Origin: Baylisascaris procyonis
Taxonomy: Eukaryota > Nematoda > Chromadorea > Rhabditida > Ascarididae
Assembly: GCA_037389465.1 (NCBI GenBank)
Contig: JAZARR010000045.1
Location: 1-64,000, forward strand
Length of the DNA: 64,000 nt
Direction of reading: 5' to 3'
Below are positions 37,823-47,193 of this stretch, piece by piece. Position 1 is the stretch's first letter; each line of letters starts with the position of its first letter. A model generated the notes under the pieces. That model was not told the DNA's origin and did no database searches. It saw only the letters and a program-made list of their open reading frames with translations. A program made the position numbers and the translations under genes.

Positions 37823-38042
37823 TCATACCGGGTGAATTTCGCTGCACACCTCTCTATAAATCTGGATAAGAGTCGATGACGAAGGCTGCAGTACTGTGTT
37901 GAGGTCTTCGATGGAAAAGATAGTTTTCTCCGACGCAGGAAACTTGAAGACGTGGGTGCACGTCAGTTTATGTGTGAAGTGGGACCGCCGTCCACTCGTG
38001 CATCAAAGATTTTGTGCGATCCTTGCAGACATGGGAAGAAGG

Positions 38043-38115
38043 CGCCTTCTGTGGGACTCGAACCCACGACCCTCAGATTAAAAGTCTGATGCTCTACCGA
38101 CTGAGCTAAGAAGGC
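38043..38115 (-). tRNA. tRNA-Lys(UUU)
   Basis: Copy 64, exact consensus. Confidence 0.92.
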
Positions 38116-38335
38116 ACACACCGGATGAATTTCGCTGGACACCTCTCTATAAATCTGGCTAAGAGTCGACGACGAAGGCTGCAGTACTACATTGAGGTCT
38201 CCGATCCAAAATATTGTTTCCTCCGACACTGGAAATTACAATACATCACTGCACTTCAGTTTATATATGAACTGCGACCACCATCCACTCGTTCATCGAA
38301 GATTTTGTGCGATCCCTCCAGACATGGGAAGAAGG

Positions 38336-38408
38336 CGCCTTCTGTGGGACTCGAACCCACGACCCTCAGATTAAAAGTCTGATGCTCTACCGACTGAGCT
38401 AAGAAGGA
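38336..38408 (-). tRNA. tRNA-Lys(UUU)
   Basis: Copy 65. G1 to T, so the 1-72 pair is lost. Confidence 0.66.
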
Positions 38409-38628
38409 TCACACCGGATGAGATTCGCTGGACACCTCTCCATAAATCTGGATAAGAGTCGACGACCAAAGCTGCAGTACTACATTGAGGTCTCCGATCC
38501 AAAATATTGTTTCCTCCGACACTGGAAATTACAATACATCACTGCACTTCAGTTTATATATGAACTGCGACCACCATCCACTCGTTCATCGAAGATTTTG
38601 TGCGATCCCTCCAGACATGGGAAGAAGG

Positions 38629-38701
38629 CGCCTTCTGTGGGACTCGAACCCACGACCCTCAGATTAAAAGTCTGATGATCTACCAACTGAGCTAAGAAGG
38701 C
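38629..38701 (-). tRNA. tRNA-Lys(UUU)
   Basis: Copy 66. D-stem GAGC is GATC (mismatch), plus a D-loop position 17 change. Confidence 0.62.
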
Positions 38702-38921
38702 TCATACCGGGTGAATTTCGCTGCACACCTCTCTATAAATCTGGCTAAGAGTCGACGACGAAGGCTGCAGTACTACATTGAGGTCTCCGATCCAAAATAT
38801 TGTTTCCTCCGACACTGGAAATTACAATACATCACTGCACTTCAGTTTATATATGAACTGCGACCACCATCCACTCGTTCATCGAAGATTTTGTGCGATC
38901 CCTCCAGACATGGGAAGAAGG

Positions 38922-38994
38922 CGCCTTCTGTGGGACTCGAACCCACGACCCTCAGATTAAAAGTCTGATGCTCTACCGACTGAGCTAAGAAGGA
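38922..38994 (-). tRNA. tRNA-Lys(UUU)
   Basis: Copy 67. G1 to T. Confidence 0.66.
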
Positions 38995-39214
38995 TCACAC
39001 CGGATGAGATTCGCTGGACACCTCTCCATAAATCTGGATAAGAGTCGACGACCAAAGCTGCAGTACTGTGTTGAGGTCTTCGATGGAAAAGATAGTTTTC
39101 TCCGACGCAGGAAACTTTAAAACGTCGGTGCACGTCAGTTTATGTGTGAAGTGGGACCACCATCCACTCGTGCATCAAAGATTTTCTGCGATCCTTCCAG
39201 ACATCGGAAGAAGG

Positions 39215-39287
39215 CGCCTTCTGTGGGACTCGAACCCACGACCCTCAGATTAAAAGTCTGATGCTCTACCGACTGAGCTAAGAAGGC
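39215..39287 (-). tRNA. tRNA-Lys(UUU)
   Basis: Copy 68, exact consensus. Confidence 0.92.
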
Positions 39288-39507
39288 TCACACCGGGTGA
39301 ATTTCGCTGCCCACCTCTCTATAAATCTGGATAGGAGTCGATGACGAAGGTTGCAGTACTGTGTTGAGGTCTTCGATGGAAAAGATAGTTTTCTCCGACG
39401 CAGGAAACTTGAAGACGTGGGTACACGTCAGTTTATGTGTGAAGTGGGACCGCCATCCACTCGTGCATCAAAGATTTTGTGCGATCCTTGCAGACATGGG
39501 AAGAAGG

Positions 39508-39580
39508 CGCCTTCTGTGGGAATCGAACCCACGACCCTCAGATTAAAAGTCTGATGCTCTACCGACTGAGCTAAGAAGGC
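39508..39580 (-). tRNA. tRNA-Lys(UUU)
   Basis: Copy 69. T-loop TTCGATT; the B box GGTTCGATTCC is still canonical. Confidence 0.88.
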
Positions 39581-39800
39581 TCACACCGGATGAGATTTGC
39601 TGGACACCTCTCCATAAATCTGGATAAGAGTCGACGACCAAAGCTGCAGTACAGTGTTGAGGTCTTCGATGGAAAAGATAGTTTTCTCCGACGCAGGAAA
39701 CTTCAAAACGTCGGTGCACGTCAGTTTATGTGTGAAGTGGGACCACCATCCACTCGTGCATCAAAGATTTTGTGCGATCCTTCCAGACATCGGAAGAAGG

Positions 39801-39872
39801 CGCCTTCTGTGGGCTCGAACACACGACCCTCAGATTAAAAGTCTGATGCTCTACCGACTGAGCTAAGAAGGC
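39801..39872 (-). pseudogene. Decayed tRNA-Lys copy with T-loop deletion
   Basis: Copy 70. One base is missing from the T-loop and there is a T-stem U-C mismatch. It starts block 4. Confidence 0.68.
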
Positions 39873-40092
39873 TCACACCGGATGAATTTCGCTGGACACC
39901 TCTCTATAAATCTGGATAAGAGTCGATGTCGAATGCTGCAGTACTGTGTTGAGATCTCCGATGCAAATTATAGTTTCCTCCGACACTGGATATTGCAATA
40001 CATCACTGCACGTCAGTTTATATATGAACTGCGACCACCATCCACTCGTCCATCAAACATTTTCTGCGATCCTTGCAGACATGGGAAGAAGG

Positions 40093-40165
40093 CGCCTTCT
40101 GTGGGACTCGAACCCACGACCCTCAGATTAAAAGTCTGATGCTCTACCGACTGAGCTAAGAAGGC
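40093..40165 (-). tRNA. tRNA-Lys(UUU)
   Basis: Copy 71, exact consensus. Confidence 0.92.
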
Positions 40166-40385
40166 TCACACCGGATGAGATTCGCTGCACACATCTCCAT
40201 AAATCTGGATAAGAGTCGACGACCAAAGCTGCACTACTACATTGAGGTCTCCGATGCAAAATATAGTTTCCTTCGACACTGGAAATCGCAACACATCACT
40301 GCACGTCAGTTTATATATGAACTGCGACCACCATCCACTCGTCCATCAAACATTTTTTGCGATCCTTGCAGACATGGGAAGAAGG

Positions 40386-40458
40386 CGCCTTCTGTGGGAC
40401 TCGAACCCACGACCCTCAGATTAAAAGTCTGATGCTCTACCGACTGAGCTAAGAAGGC
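40386..40458 (-). tRNA. tRNA-Lys(UUU)
   Basis: Copy 72, exact consensus. Confidence 0.92.
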
Positions 40459-40678
40459 TCAAACCTGATGAGATTCGCTGGACACCTCTCCATAAATCTG
40501 GATAAGAGTCGACGACCAAAGCTGCAGTACTGTGTTGAGGTCTTCGATGGAAAAGATAGTTTTCTCCGACGCAGGAAACTTTAAAACGTCGGTGCACGTC
40601 AGTTTATGTCTGAAGTGGGACCACCATCCACTCGTGCATCAAAGATTTTCTGCGATCCTTCCAGACATCGGAAGAAGG

Positions 40679-40751
40679 CGCCTTCTGTGGGACTCGAACC
40701 CACGACCCTCAGATTAAAAGTCTGATGCTCTACCGACCGAGCTAAGAAGGA
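40679..40751 (-). tRNA. tRNA-Lys(UUU)
   Basis: Copy 73. A14 to G and G1 to T. Confidence 0.6.
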
Positions 40752-40971
40752 TCACACCGGATGAGATTCGCTGGACACCTCTCCATAAATCTGGATAAGA
40801 GTCGACGACCAAAGCTGCAGTACTACATTGAGGTCTCCGATCCAAAATATTGTTTCCTCCGACACTGGAAATTACAATACATCACTGCACTTCAGTTTAT
40901 ATATGAACTGCGACCACCATCCACTCGTTCATCGAAGATTTTGTGCGATCCCTCCAGACATGGGAAGAAGG

Positions 40972-41044
40972 CGCCTTCTGTGGGACTCGAACCCACGACC
41001 CTCAGATTAAAAGTCTGATGCTCTACCGACTGAGCTAAGAAGGC
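40972..41044 (-). tRNA. tRNA-Lys(UUU)
   Basis: Copy 74, exact consensus. Confidence 0.92.
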
Positions 41045-41264
41045 TCATACCGGGTGAATTTCGCTGCACACCTCTCTATAAATCTGGATAAGAGTCGATG
41101 ACGAAGGCTGCAGTACTGTGTTGACGTCTTCGATGGAAAAGATAGTTTTCTCCGACGCAGGAAACTTGAAGACGTGGGTGCACGTCAGTTTATGTGTGAA
41201 GAGGGACCGCCGTCCACTCGTGCATCAAAGATTTTGTGCGATCCTTGCAGACATGAGAAGAAGG

Positions 41265-41337
41265 CGCCTTCTGTGGGACTCGAACCCACGACCCTCAGAT
41301 TAAAAGTCTGATGCTCTACCGACTGAGCTAAGAAGGC
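41265..41337 (-). tRNA. tRNA-Lys(UUU)
   Basis: Copy 75, exact consensus. Confidence 0.92.
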
Positions 41338-41557
41338 ACACACCGGATGAATTTCGCTGGACACCTCTCTATAAATCTGGCTAAGAGTCGACGACGAAGG
41401 CTGCAGTACTGCATTGAGGTCTCCGATCCAAAATATTGTTTCCTCCGACACTGGGAATTACAATACATCACTGCACTTCAGTTTATATATGAACTGCGAC
41501 CACCATCCACTCGTTCATCGAAGATTTTGTGCGATCCCTCCAGACATGGCAAGAAGG

Positions 41558-41630
41558 CGCCTTCTGTGGGACTCGAACCCACGACCCTCAGATTAAAAGT
41601 CTGATGATCTACCGACTGAGCTAAGAAGGC
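41558..41630 (-). tRNA. tRNA-Lys(UUU)
   Basis: Copy 76. D-stem GAGC to GATC. Confidence 0.65.
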
Positions 41631-41850
41631 TCATACCGGGTGAATTTCGCTGCACACCTCTCTATAAATCTGGATAAGAGTCGATGACGAAGGCTGCAGT
41701 ACTGTGTTGAGGTCTTCGATGGAAAAGATAGTTTTCTCCGACGCAGGAAACTTGAAGACGTGGGTGCACGTCAGTTTATGTGTGAAGTGGGACCGCCGTC
41801 CACTCGTGCATCAAAGATTTTGTGCGATTCCTCCAGACATGGGAAGAAGG

Positions 41851-41923
41851 CGCCTTCTGTGGGACTCGAACCCACGACCCTCAGATTAAAAGTCTGATGC
41901 TCTATCGACTGAGCTAAGAAGGC
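41851..41923 (-). tRNA. tRNA-Lys(UUU)
   Basis: Copy 77. G19 to A. Confidence 0.78.
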
Positions 41924-42143
41924 TCACACCTGATGAGATTCGCTGGACACCTCTCCATAAATCTGGATAAGAGTCGACGACCAAAGCTGCAGTACTGTGT
42001 TGAGGTCTTCGATGGAAAAGATAGTTTTCTCCGACGCAGGAAACTTTAAAACGTCGGTGCACGTCAGTTTATGTGTGAAGTGGGACCACCATCCACTCGT
42101 GCATCAAAGATTTTCTGCGATCCTTCCAGACATCGGAAGAAGG

Positions 42144-42216
42144 CGCCTTCTGTGGGACTCGAACCCACGACCCTCAGATTAAAAGTCTGATGCTCTACCG
42201 ATTGAGCTAAGAAGGC
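42144..42216 (-). tRNA. tRNA-Lys(UUU)
   Basis: Copy 78. G15 to A, still a purine. Confidence 0.84.
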
Positions 42217-42436
42217 TCACACCGGGTGAATTTCGCTGCCCACCTCTCTATAAATCTGGATAGGAGTCGATGACGAAGGTTGCAGTACTGTGTTGAGGTC
42301 TTCGATGGAAAAGATAGTTTTCTCCGACGCACGAAACTTGAAGACGTGGGTACACGTCAGTTTATGTGTGAAGTGGGACCGCCATCCACTCGTGCATCAA
42401 AGATTTTGTGCGATCCTTGCAGACATGGGAAGAAGG

Positions 42437-42509
42437 CGCCTTCTGTGGGAATCGAACCCACGACCCTCAGATTAAAAGTCTGATGCTCTACCGACTGAGC
42501 TAAGAAGGA
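42437..42509 (-). tRNA. tRNA-Lys(UUU)
   Basis: Copy 79. T-loop TTCGATT and G1 to T. Confidence 0.63.
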
Positions 42510-42729
42510 TCACACCGGATGAGATTCGCTGGACACCTCTCCATAAATCTGGATAAGAGTCGACGACCAAAGCTGCAGTACTACATTGAGGTCTCCGATC
42601 CAAAATATTGTTTCCTCCGACACTGGAAATTACAATACATCACTGCACTTCAGTTTATATATGAACTGCGACCACCATCCACTCGTTCATCGAAGATTTT
42701 GTGCGATCCCTCCAGACATGGGAAGAAGG

Positions 42730-42802
42730 CGCCTTCTGTGGGACTCGAACCCACGACCCTCAGATTAAAAGTCTGATGATCTACCGACTGAGCTAAGAAG
42801 GC
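42730..42802 (-). tRNA. tRNA-Lys(UUU)
   Basis: Copy 80. D-stem GAGC to GATC. Confidence 0.65.
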
Positions 42803-43022
42803 TCATACCGGGTGAATTTCGCTGCACACCTCTCTATAAATCTGGATAAGAGTCGATGACGAAGGCTGCAGTACTGTGTTGAGGTCTTCGATGGAAAAGA
42901 TAGTTTTCTCCGACGCAGGAAACTTGAAGACGTGGGTGCACGTCAGTTTATGTGTGAAGTGGGACCGCCGTCCACTCGTGCATCAAAGATTTTGTGCGAT
43001 CCCTCCAGACATGGGAAGAAGG

Positions 43023-43094
43023 CGCCTTCTGTGGGACTCGAACCCACGACCCTCAGATTAAATTCTGATGCTCTATCGACTGAGCTAAGAAGGC
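43023..43094 (-). pseudogene. tRNA-Lys copy with broken anticodon loop
   Basis: Copy 81. Loop CTTTTAA has become the six-base ATTTAA, so the UUU register is lost, plus G19 to A. It is the only copy in the array proper without a normal anticodon loop. Confidence 0.8.
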
Positions 43095-43314
43095 TCACAC
43101 CTGATGAGATTCGCTGGACACCTCTCCATAAATCTGGATAAGAGTCGACGACCAAAGCTGCAGTACTGTGTTGAGGTCTTCGATGGAAAAGATAGTTTTC
43201 TCCGACGCAGGAAACTTTAAAACGTCGGTGCACGTCAGTTTATGTGTGAAGTGGGACCACCATCCACTCGTGCATCAAAGATTTTCTGCGATCCTTCCAG
43301 ACATCGGAAGAAGG

Positions 43315-43387
43315 CGCCTTCTGTGGGACTCGAACCCACGACCCTCAGATTAAAAGTCTGATGCTCTACCGACTGAGCTAAGAAGGC
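43315..43387 (-). tRNA. tRNA-Lys(UUU)
   Basis: Copy 82, exact consensus. Confidence 0.92.
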
Positions 43388-43607
43388 TCACACCGGGTGA
43401 ATTTCGCTGCCCACCTCTCTATAAATCTGGATAGGAGTCGATGACGAAGGTTGCAGTACTGTGTTGAGGTCTTCGATGGAAAAGATAGTTTTCTCCGACG
43501 CAGGAAACTTCAAAACGTCGGTGCACGTCAGTTTATGTGTGAAGTGGGACCACCATCCACTCGTGCATCAAAGATTTTGTGCGATCCTTCCAGACATCGG
43601 AAGAAGG

Positions 43608-43679
43608 CGCCTTCTGTGGGCTCGAACACACGACCCTCAGATTAAAAGTCTGATGCTCTACCGACTGAGCTAAGAAGGC
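43608..43679 (-). pseudogene. Decayed tRNA-Lys copy with T-loop deletion
   Basis: Copy 83. Same damage as at 39801; it starts block 5. Confidence 0.68.
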
Positions 43680-43899
43680 TCACACCGGATGAATTTCGCT
43701 GGACACCTCTCTATAAATCTGGATAAGAGTCGATGTCGAATGCTGCAGTACTGTGTTGAGATCTCCGATGCAAATTATAGTTTCCTCCGACACTGGATAT
43801 TGCAATACATCACTGCACGTCAGTTTATATATGAACTGCGACCACCATCCACTCGTCCATCAAACATTTTCTGCGATCCTTGGAGACATGGGAAGAAGG

Positions 43900-43972
43900 C
43901 GCCTTCTGTGGGACTCGAACCCACGACCCTCAGATTAAAAGTCTGATGCTCTACCGACTGAGCTAAGAAGGC
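43900..43972 (-). tRNA. tRNA-Lys(UUU)
   Basis: Copy 84, exact consensus. Confidence 0.92.
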
Positions 43973-44192
43973 TCACACCGGATGAGATTCGCTGCACACA
44001 TCTCCATAAATCTGGATAAGAGTCGACGACCAAAGCTGCAGTACTACATTGAGGTCTCCGATGCAAAATATAGTTTCCTTCGACACTGGAAATCGCAACA
44101 CATCACTGCACGTCAGTTTATATATGAACTGCGACCACCATCCACTCGTCCATCAAACATTTTTTGCGATCCTTGCAGACATGGGAAGAAGG

Positions 44193-44265
44193 CGCCTTCT
44201 GTGGGACTCGAACCCACGACCCTCAGATTAAAAGTCTGATGCTCTACCGACTGAGCTAAGAAGGC
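44193..44265 (-). tRNA. tRNA-Lys(UUU)
   Basis: Copy 85, exact consensus. Confidence 0.92.
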
Positions 44266-44485
44266 TCACACCGGATGAGATTTGCTGGACACCTCTCCAT
44301 AAATCTGGATAAGAGTCGACGACCAAAGCTGCAGTACAGTGTTGAAGTCTTCGATGGAAAAGATAGTTTTCTCCGACGCAGGAAACTTCAAAACGTCGGT
44401 GCACGTCAGTTTATGTGTGAAGTGGGACCGCCGTCCACTCGTGCATCAAAGATTTTGTGCGATCCTTCCAGACATCGGAAGAAGG

Positions 44486-44558
44486 CGCCTTCTGTGGGAC
44501 TCGAACCCACGACCCTCAGATTAAAAGTCTGATGCTCCACCGACTGAGCTAAGAAGGC
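44486..44558 (-). tRNA. tRNA-Lys(UUU)
   Basis: Copy 86. The normally invariant A21 is G. Confidence 0.75.
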
Positions 44559-44778
44559 TCACACCGGATGAATTTCGCTGGACACCTCTCTATAAATCTG
44601 GCTAAGAGTCGACGACGAAGGCTGGAGTACTGCATTGAGGTCTCCGATCCAAAATATTGTTTCCTCCGACACTGGAAATTACAATACATCACTGCACTTC
44701 AGTTTATATATGAACTGCGACCACCATCCACTCGTTCATCGAAGATTTTGTGCGATCCCTCCAGACATGGGAAGAAGG

Positions 44779-44851
44779 CGCCTTCTGTGGGACTCGAACC
44801 CACGACCCTCAGATTAAAAGTCTGATGCTCTATCGACTGAGCTAAGAAGGC
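44779..44851 (-). tRNA. tRNA-Lys(UUU)
   Basis: Copy 87. G19 to A. Confidence 0.78.
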
Positions 44852-45071
44852 TCATACCGGCTGAATTTCGCTGCCCACCTCTCTATAAATGTGGATAGGA
44901 GTCGATGGCGAAGGCTGCAGTACTACATTGAGGTCTCCGATGCAAAATATAGTTTCCTCCGACACTGGAAATCGCAACACATCACTGCACGTCAGTTTAT
45001 ATATGAACTGCGACCACCATCCACTCGTCCATCAAACATTTTTTGCGATCCTTGCAGACATGGGAAGAAGG

Positions 45072-45144
45072 CGCCTTCTGTCGGACTCGAACCCACGACC
45101 CTCAGATTAAAAGTCTGATGCTCTACCGACTGAGCTAAGAAGGC
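45072..45144 (-). tRNA. tRNA-Lys(UUU)
   Basis: Copy 88. T-stem G-G mismatch, as at 20756. Confidence 0.68.
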
Positions 45145-45364
45145 TCACACCGGATGTGATTCGCTGGACACCTCTCCATAAATCTGGATAAGAGTCGACG
45201 ACCAAAGCTGCAGTACTGTGTTGAGGTCTTCGATGGAAAAGATAGTTTTCTCCGACGCAGGAAACTTTAAAACGTCGGTGCACGTCAGTTTATGTGTGAA
45301 GTGGGACCACCATCCACTCGTGCATCACAGATTTTGTGCGATCCTTGCAGACATGGGAAGAAGG

Positions 45365-45437
45365 CGCCTTCTGTGGGACTCGAACCCACGACCCTCAGAT
45401 TAAAAGTCTGATGCTCTACCGACTGAGCTAAGAAGGC
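45365..45437 (-). tRNA. tRNA-Lys(UUU)
   Basis: Copy 89, exact consensus. Confidence 0.92.
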
Positions 45438-45656
45438 TCACACCGGGTGAATTTCGCTGCCCACCTCTCTATAAATCTGGATAGGAGTCGATGACGAAGG
45501 TTGCAGTACTGTGTTGAGGTCTTCGATGGAAAAGATAGTTTTCTCCGACGCAGGAAACTTGAAGACGTGGGTACACGTCAGTTTATGTGTGAAGTGGGAC
45601 CGCCATCCACTCGTGCATCAAAGATTTTGTGCGATCCTTGCAGACATGGAAGAAGG

Positions 45657-45729
45657 CGCCTTCTGTGGGAATCGAACCCACGACCCTCAGATTAAAAGTC
45701 TGATGCTCTACCGACTGAGCTAAGAAGGC
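45657..45729 (-). tRNA. tRNA-Lys(UUU)
   Basis: Copy 90. T-loop TTCGATT; one base is missing in the spacer just 3' of the gene. Confidence 0.87.
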
Positions 45730-45949
45730 TCACACCGGATGAGATTTGCTGGACACCTCTCCATAAATCTGGATAAGAGTCGACGACCAAAGCTGCAGTA
45801 CAGTGTTGAGGTCTTCGATGGAAAAGATAGTTTTCTCCGACGCAGGAAACTTCAAAACGTCGGTGCACGTCAGTTTATGTGTGAAGTGGGACCACCATCC
45901 ACTCGTGCATCAAAGATTTTGTGCGATCCTTCCAGACATCGGAAGAAGG

Positions 45950-46022
45950 CGCCTTCTGTGGGACTCGAACACACGACCCTGAGATTAAAAGTCTGATGCT
46001 CTACCGACTGAGCTAAGAAGGC
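45950..46022 (-). pseudogene. Decayed tRNA-Lys copy
   Basis: Copy 91. Anticodon-stem C-C mismatch and T-stem U-C mismatch. Confidence 0.6.
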
Positions 46023-46242
46023 TCACACCGGATGAATTTCGCTGGACACCTCTCTATAAATCTGGATAAGAGTCGATGTCGAATGCTGCAGTACTGTGTT
46101 GAGATCTCCGATGCAAATTATAGTTTCCTCCGACACTGGAAATTGCAATACATCACTGCACGTCAGTTTATATATGAACTGCGACCACCATCCACTCGTG
46201 CATCAAAGATTTTGTGCGATCCTTGCAGACATGGGAAGAAGG

Positions 46243-46315
46243 CGCCTTCTGTGGGACTCGAACCCACGACCCTCAGATTAAAAGTCTGATGCTCTACCGA
46301 CTGAGCTAAGAAGGC
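46243..46315 (-). tRNA. tRNA-Lys(UUU)
   Basis: Copy 92, exact consensus. Confidence 0.92.
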
Positions 46316-46534
46316 TCACACCGGATGAATTTCGCTGGACACCCCTCTATAAATCTGATAAGAGTCGATGACGAAGGCTGCAGTACTGTGTTGAGGTCTT
46401 CGATGGAAAAGATAGTTTTCTCCGACGCAGGAAACTTGAAAACGTGGGTGCACGTCAGTTTATGTGTGAAGTGGGACCACCATCCACTCGTGCATCAAAG
46501 ATTTTGTGCGATCCTTGCAGACATGGGAAGAAGG

Positions 46535-46607
46535 CGCCTTCTGTGGGACTCGAACCCACGACCCTCAGATTAAAAGTCTGATGCTCTACCGACTGCGCTA
46601 AGAAGGC
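46535..46607 (-). tRNA. tRNA-Lys(UUU)
   Basis: Copy 93. D-stem GCTC is GCGC, a G-A mismatch. Confidence 0.65.
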
Positions 46608-46827
46608 TCACACCGGATGAATTTCGCTGGACACCCCTCCATAAATCTGGATAAGAGTCGATGTCGAATGCTGCAGTACTACGTTGAGGTCTCCGATGCA
46701 AAATATAGTTTCCTCCGACACTGGAAATTGCAATACATCACTGCACGTCAGTTTATATATGAACTGCGACCACCATCCACTCCTCCATCAAAGATTTTGT
46801 GCGATCCTTCCAGACATGGGAAGAAGG

Positions 46828-46900
46828 CGCCTTCTGTGGGACTCGAACCCACGACCCTCAGATTAAAAGTCTGATGCTCTACCGACTGAGCTAAAAAGGC
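46828..46900 (-). tRNA. tRNA-Lys(UUU), last well-formed copy
   Basis: Copy 94. Acceptor C6 to T leaves a G-U pair; otherwise consensus. Confidence 0.82.
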
Positions 46901-47121
46901 TCATACCGGGTGAATTTCGCTGCACACCTCTCTATAAATCTGTCTAAGAGTCGACGACGAAGGCTGCAGTACTGCATTGAGGTCTCCGATCCAAAATATT
47001 GTTTCCTCCGACACTGGAAATTACAATACATCACTGCACTTCAGTTTGTGTATGAACTGCGACCACGATCCGTTCTTGCATCGAAGGTTTCGTGCGATTC
47101 TTCCAATCTCGGGAAGACGAG

Positions 47122-47193
47122 TTCTTCTTTGGGATTCGAACTCACGACCTTTATTTCAAAAGCCTCGTGATCTACGGACTGATGTAGGAGGGC
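47122..47193 (-). pseudogene. tRNA-Lys relic at the array edge
   Basis: It sits exactly one period beyond the last good copy. TTTT of the anticodon loop and a weak T-arm (TCGTGAGTTCGAATCCC on the minus strand) can still be seen, but the anticodon and acceptor stems no longer pair. The degraded spacer continues to about 47250. Confidence 0.75.

Larger units (their letters stand above)
34527..39800 (-). repeat. Higher-order repeat block 3 (18 units)
   Basis: It begins with the same decayed tRNA and the following five or six units in order. It then jumps at the D-stem-variant unit (36285) to the unit corresponding to 27202 of block 1, so four units are missing relative to blocks 1 and 2. Confidence 0.75.
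39801..43607 (-). repeat. Higher-order repeat block 4 (13 units)
   Basis: It begins with a related damaged copy (T-loop deletion plus T-stem mismatch) and is followed by the same next two or three units as blocks 1-3, then switches lineage. Confidence 0.68.
43608..46900 (-). repeat. Higher-order repeat block 5 and right end of the intact array
   Basis: It opens with the same T-loop-deletion copy as block 4 and the same two next units, then becomes more mixed and more divergent towards the right edge, as expected for the edge of an array that is homogenised mainly in its middle. Confidence 0.6.

Noticed and set aside
19584..46900. CRISPR-like regular spacing of repeats
   Set aside because: The period is 293 bases, the repeats are tRNA genes, the spacers are themselves repeated, and the flanking genes are spliced eukaryotic genes.
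19584..46900. 5S rRNA or spliced-leader RNA repeat cluster, the usual tandem Pol III locus of nematodes
   Set aside because: I saw no spliced-leader exon and no 5S-like sequence in any spacer lineage; the only RNA gene per unit is the tRNA.
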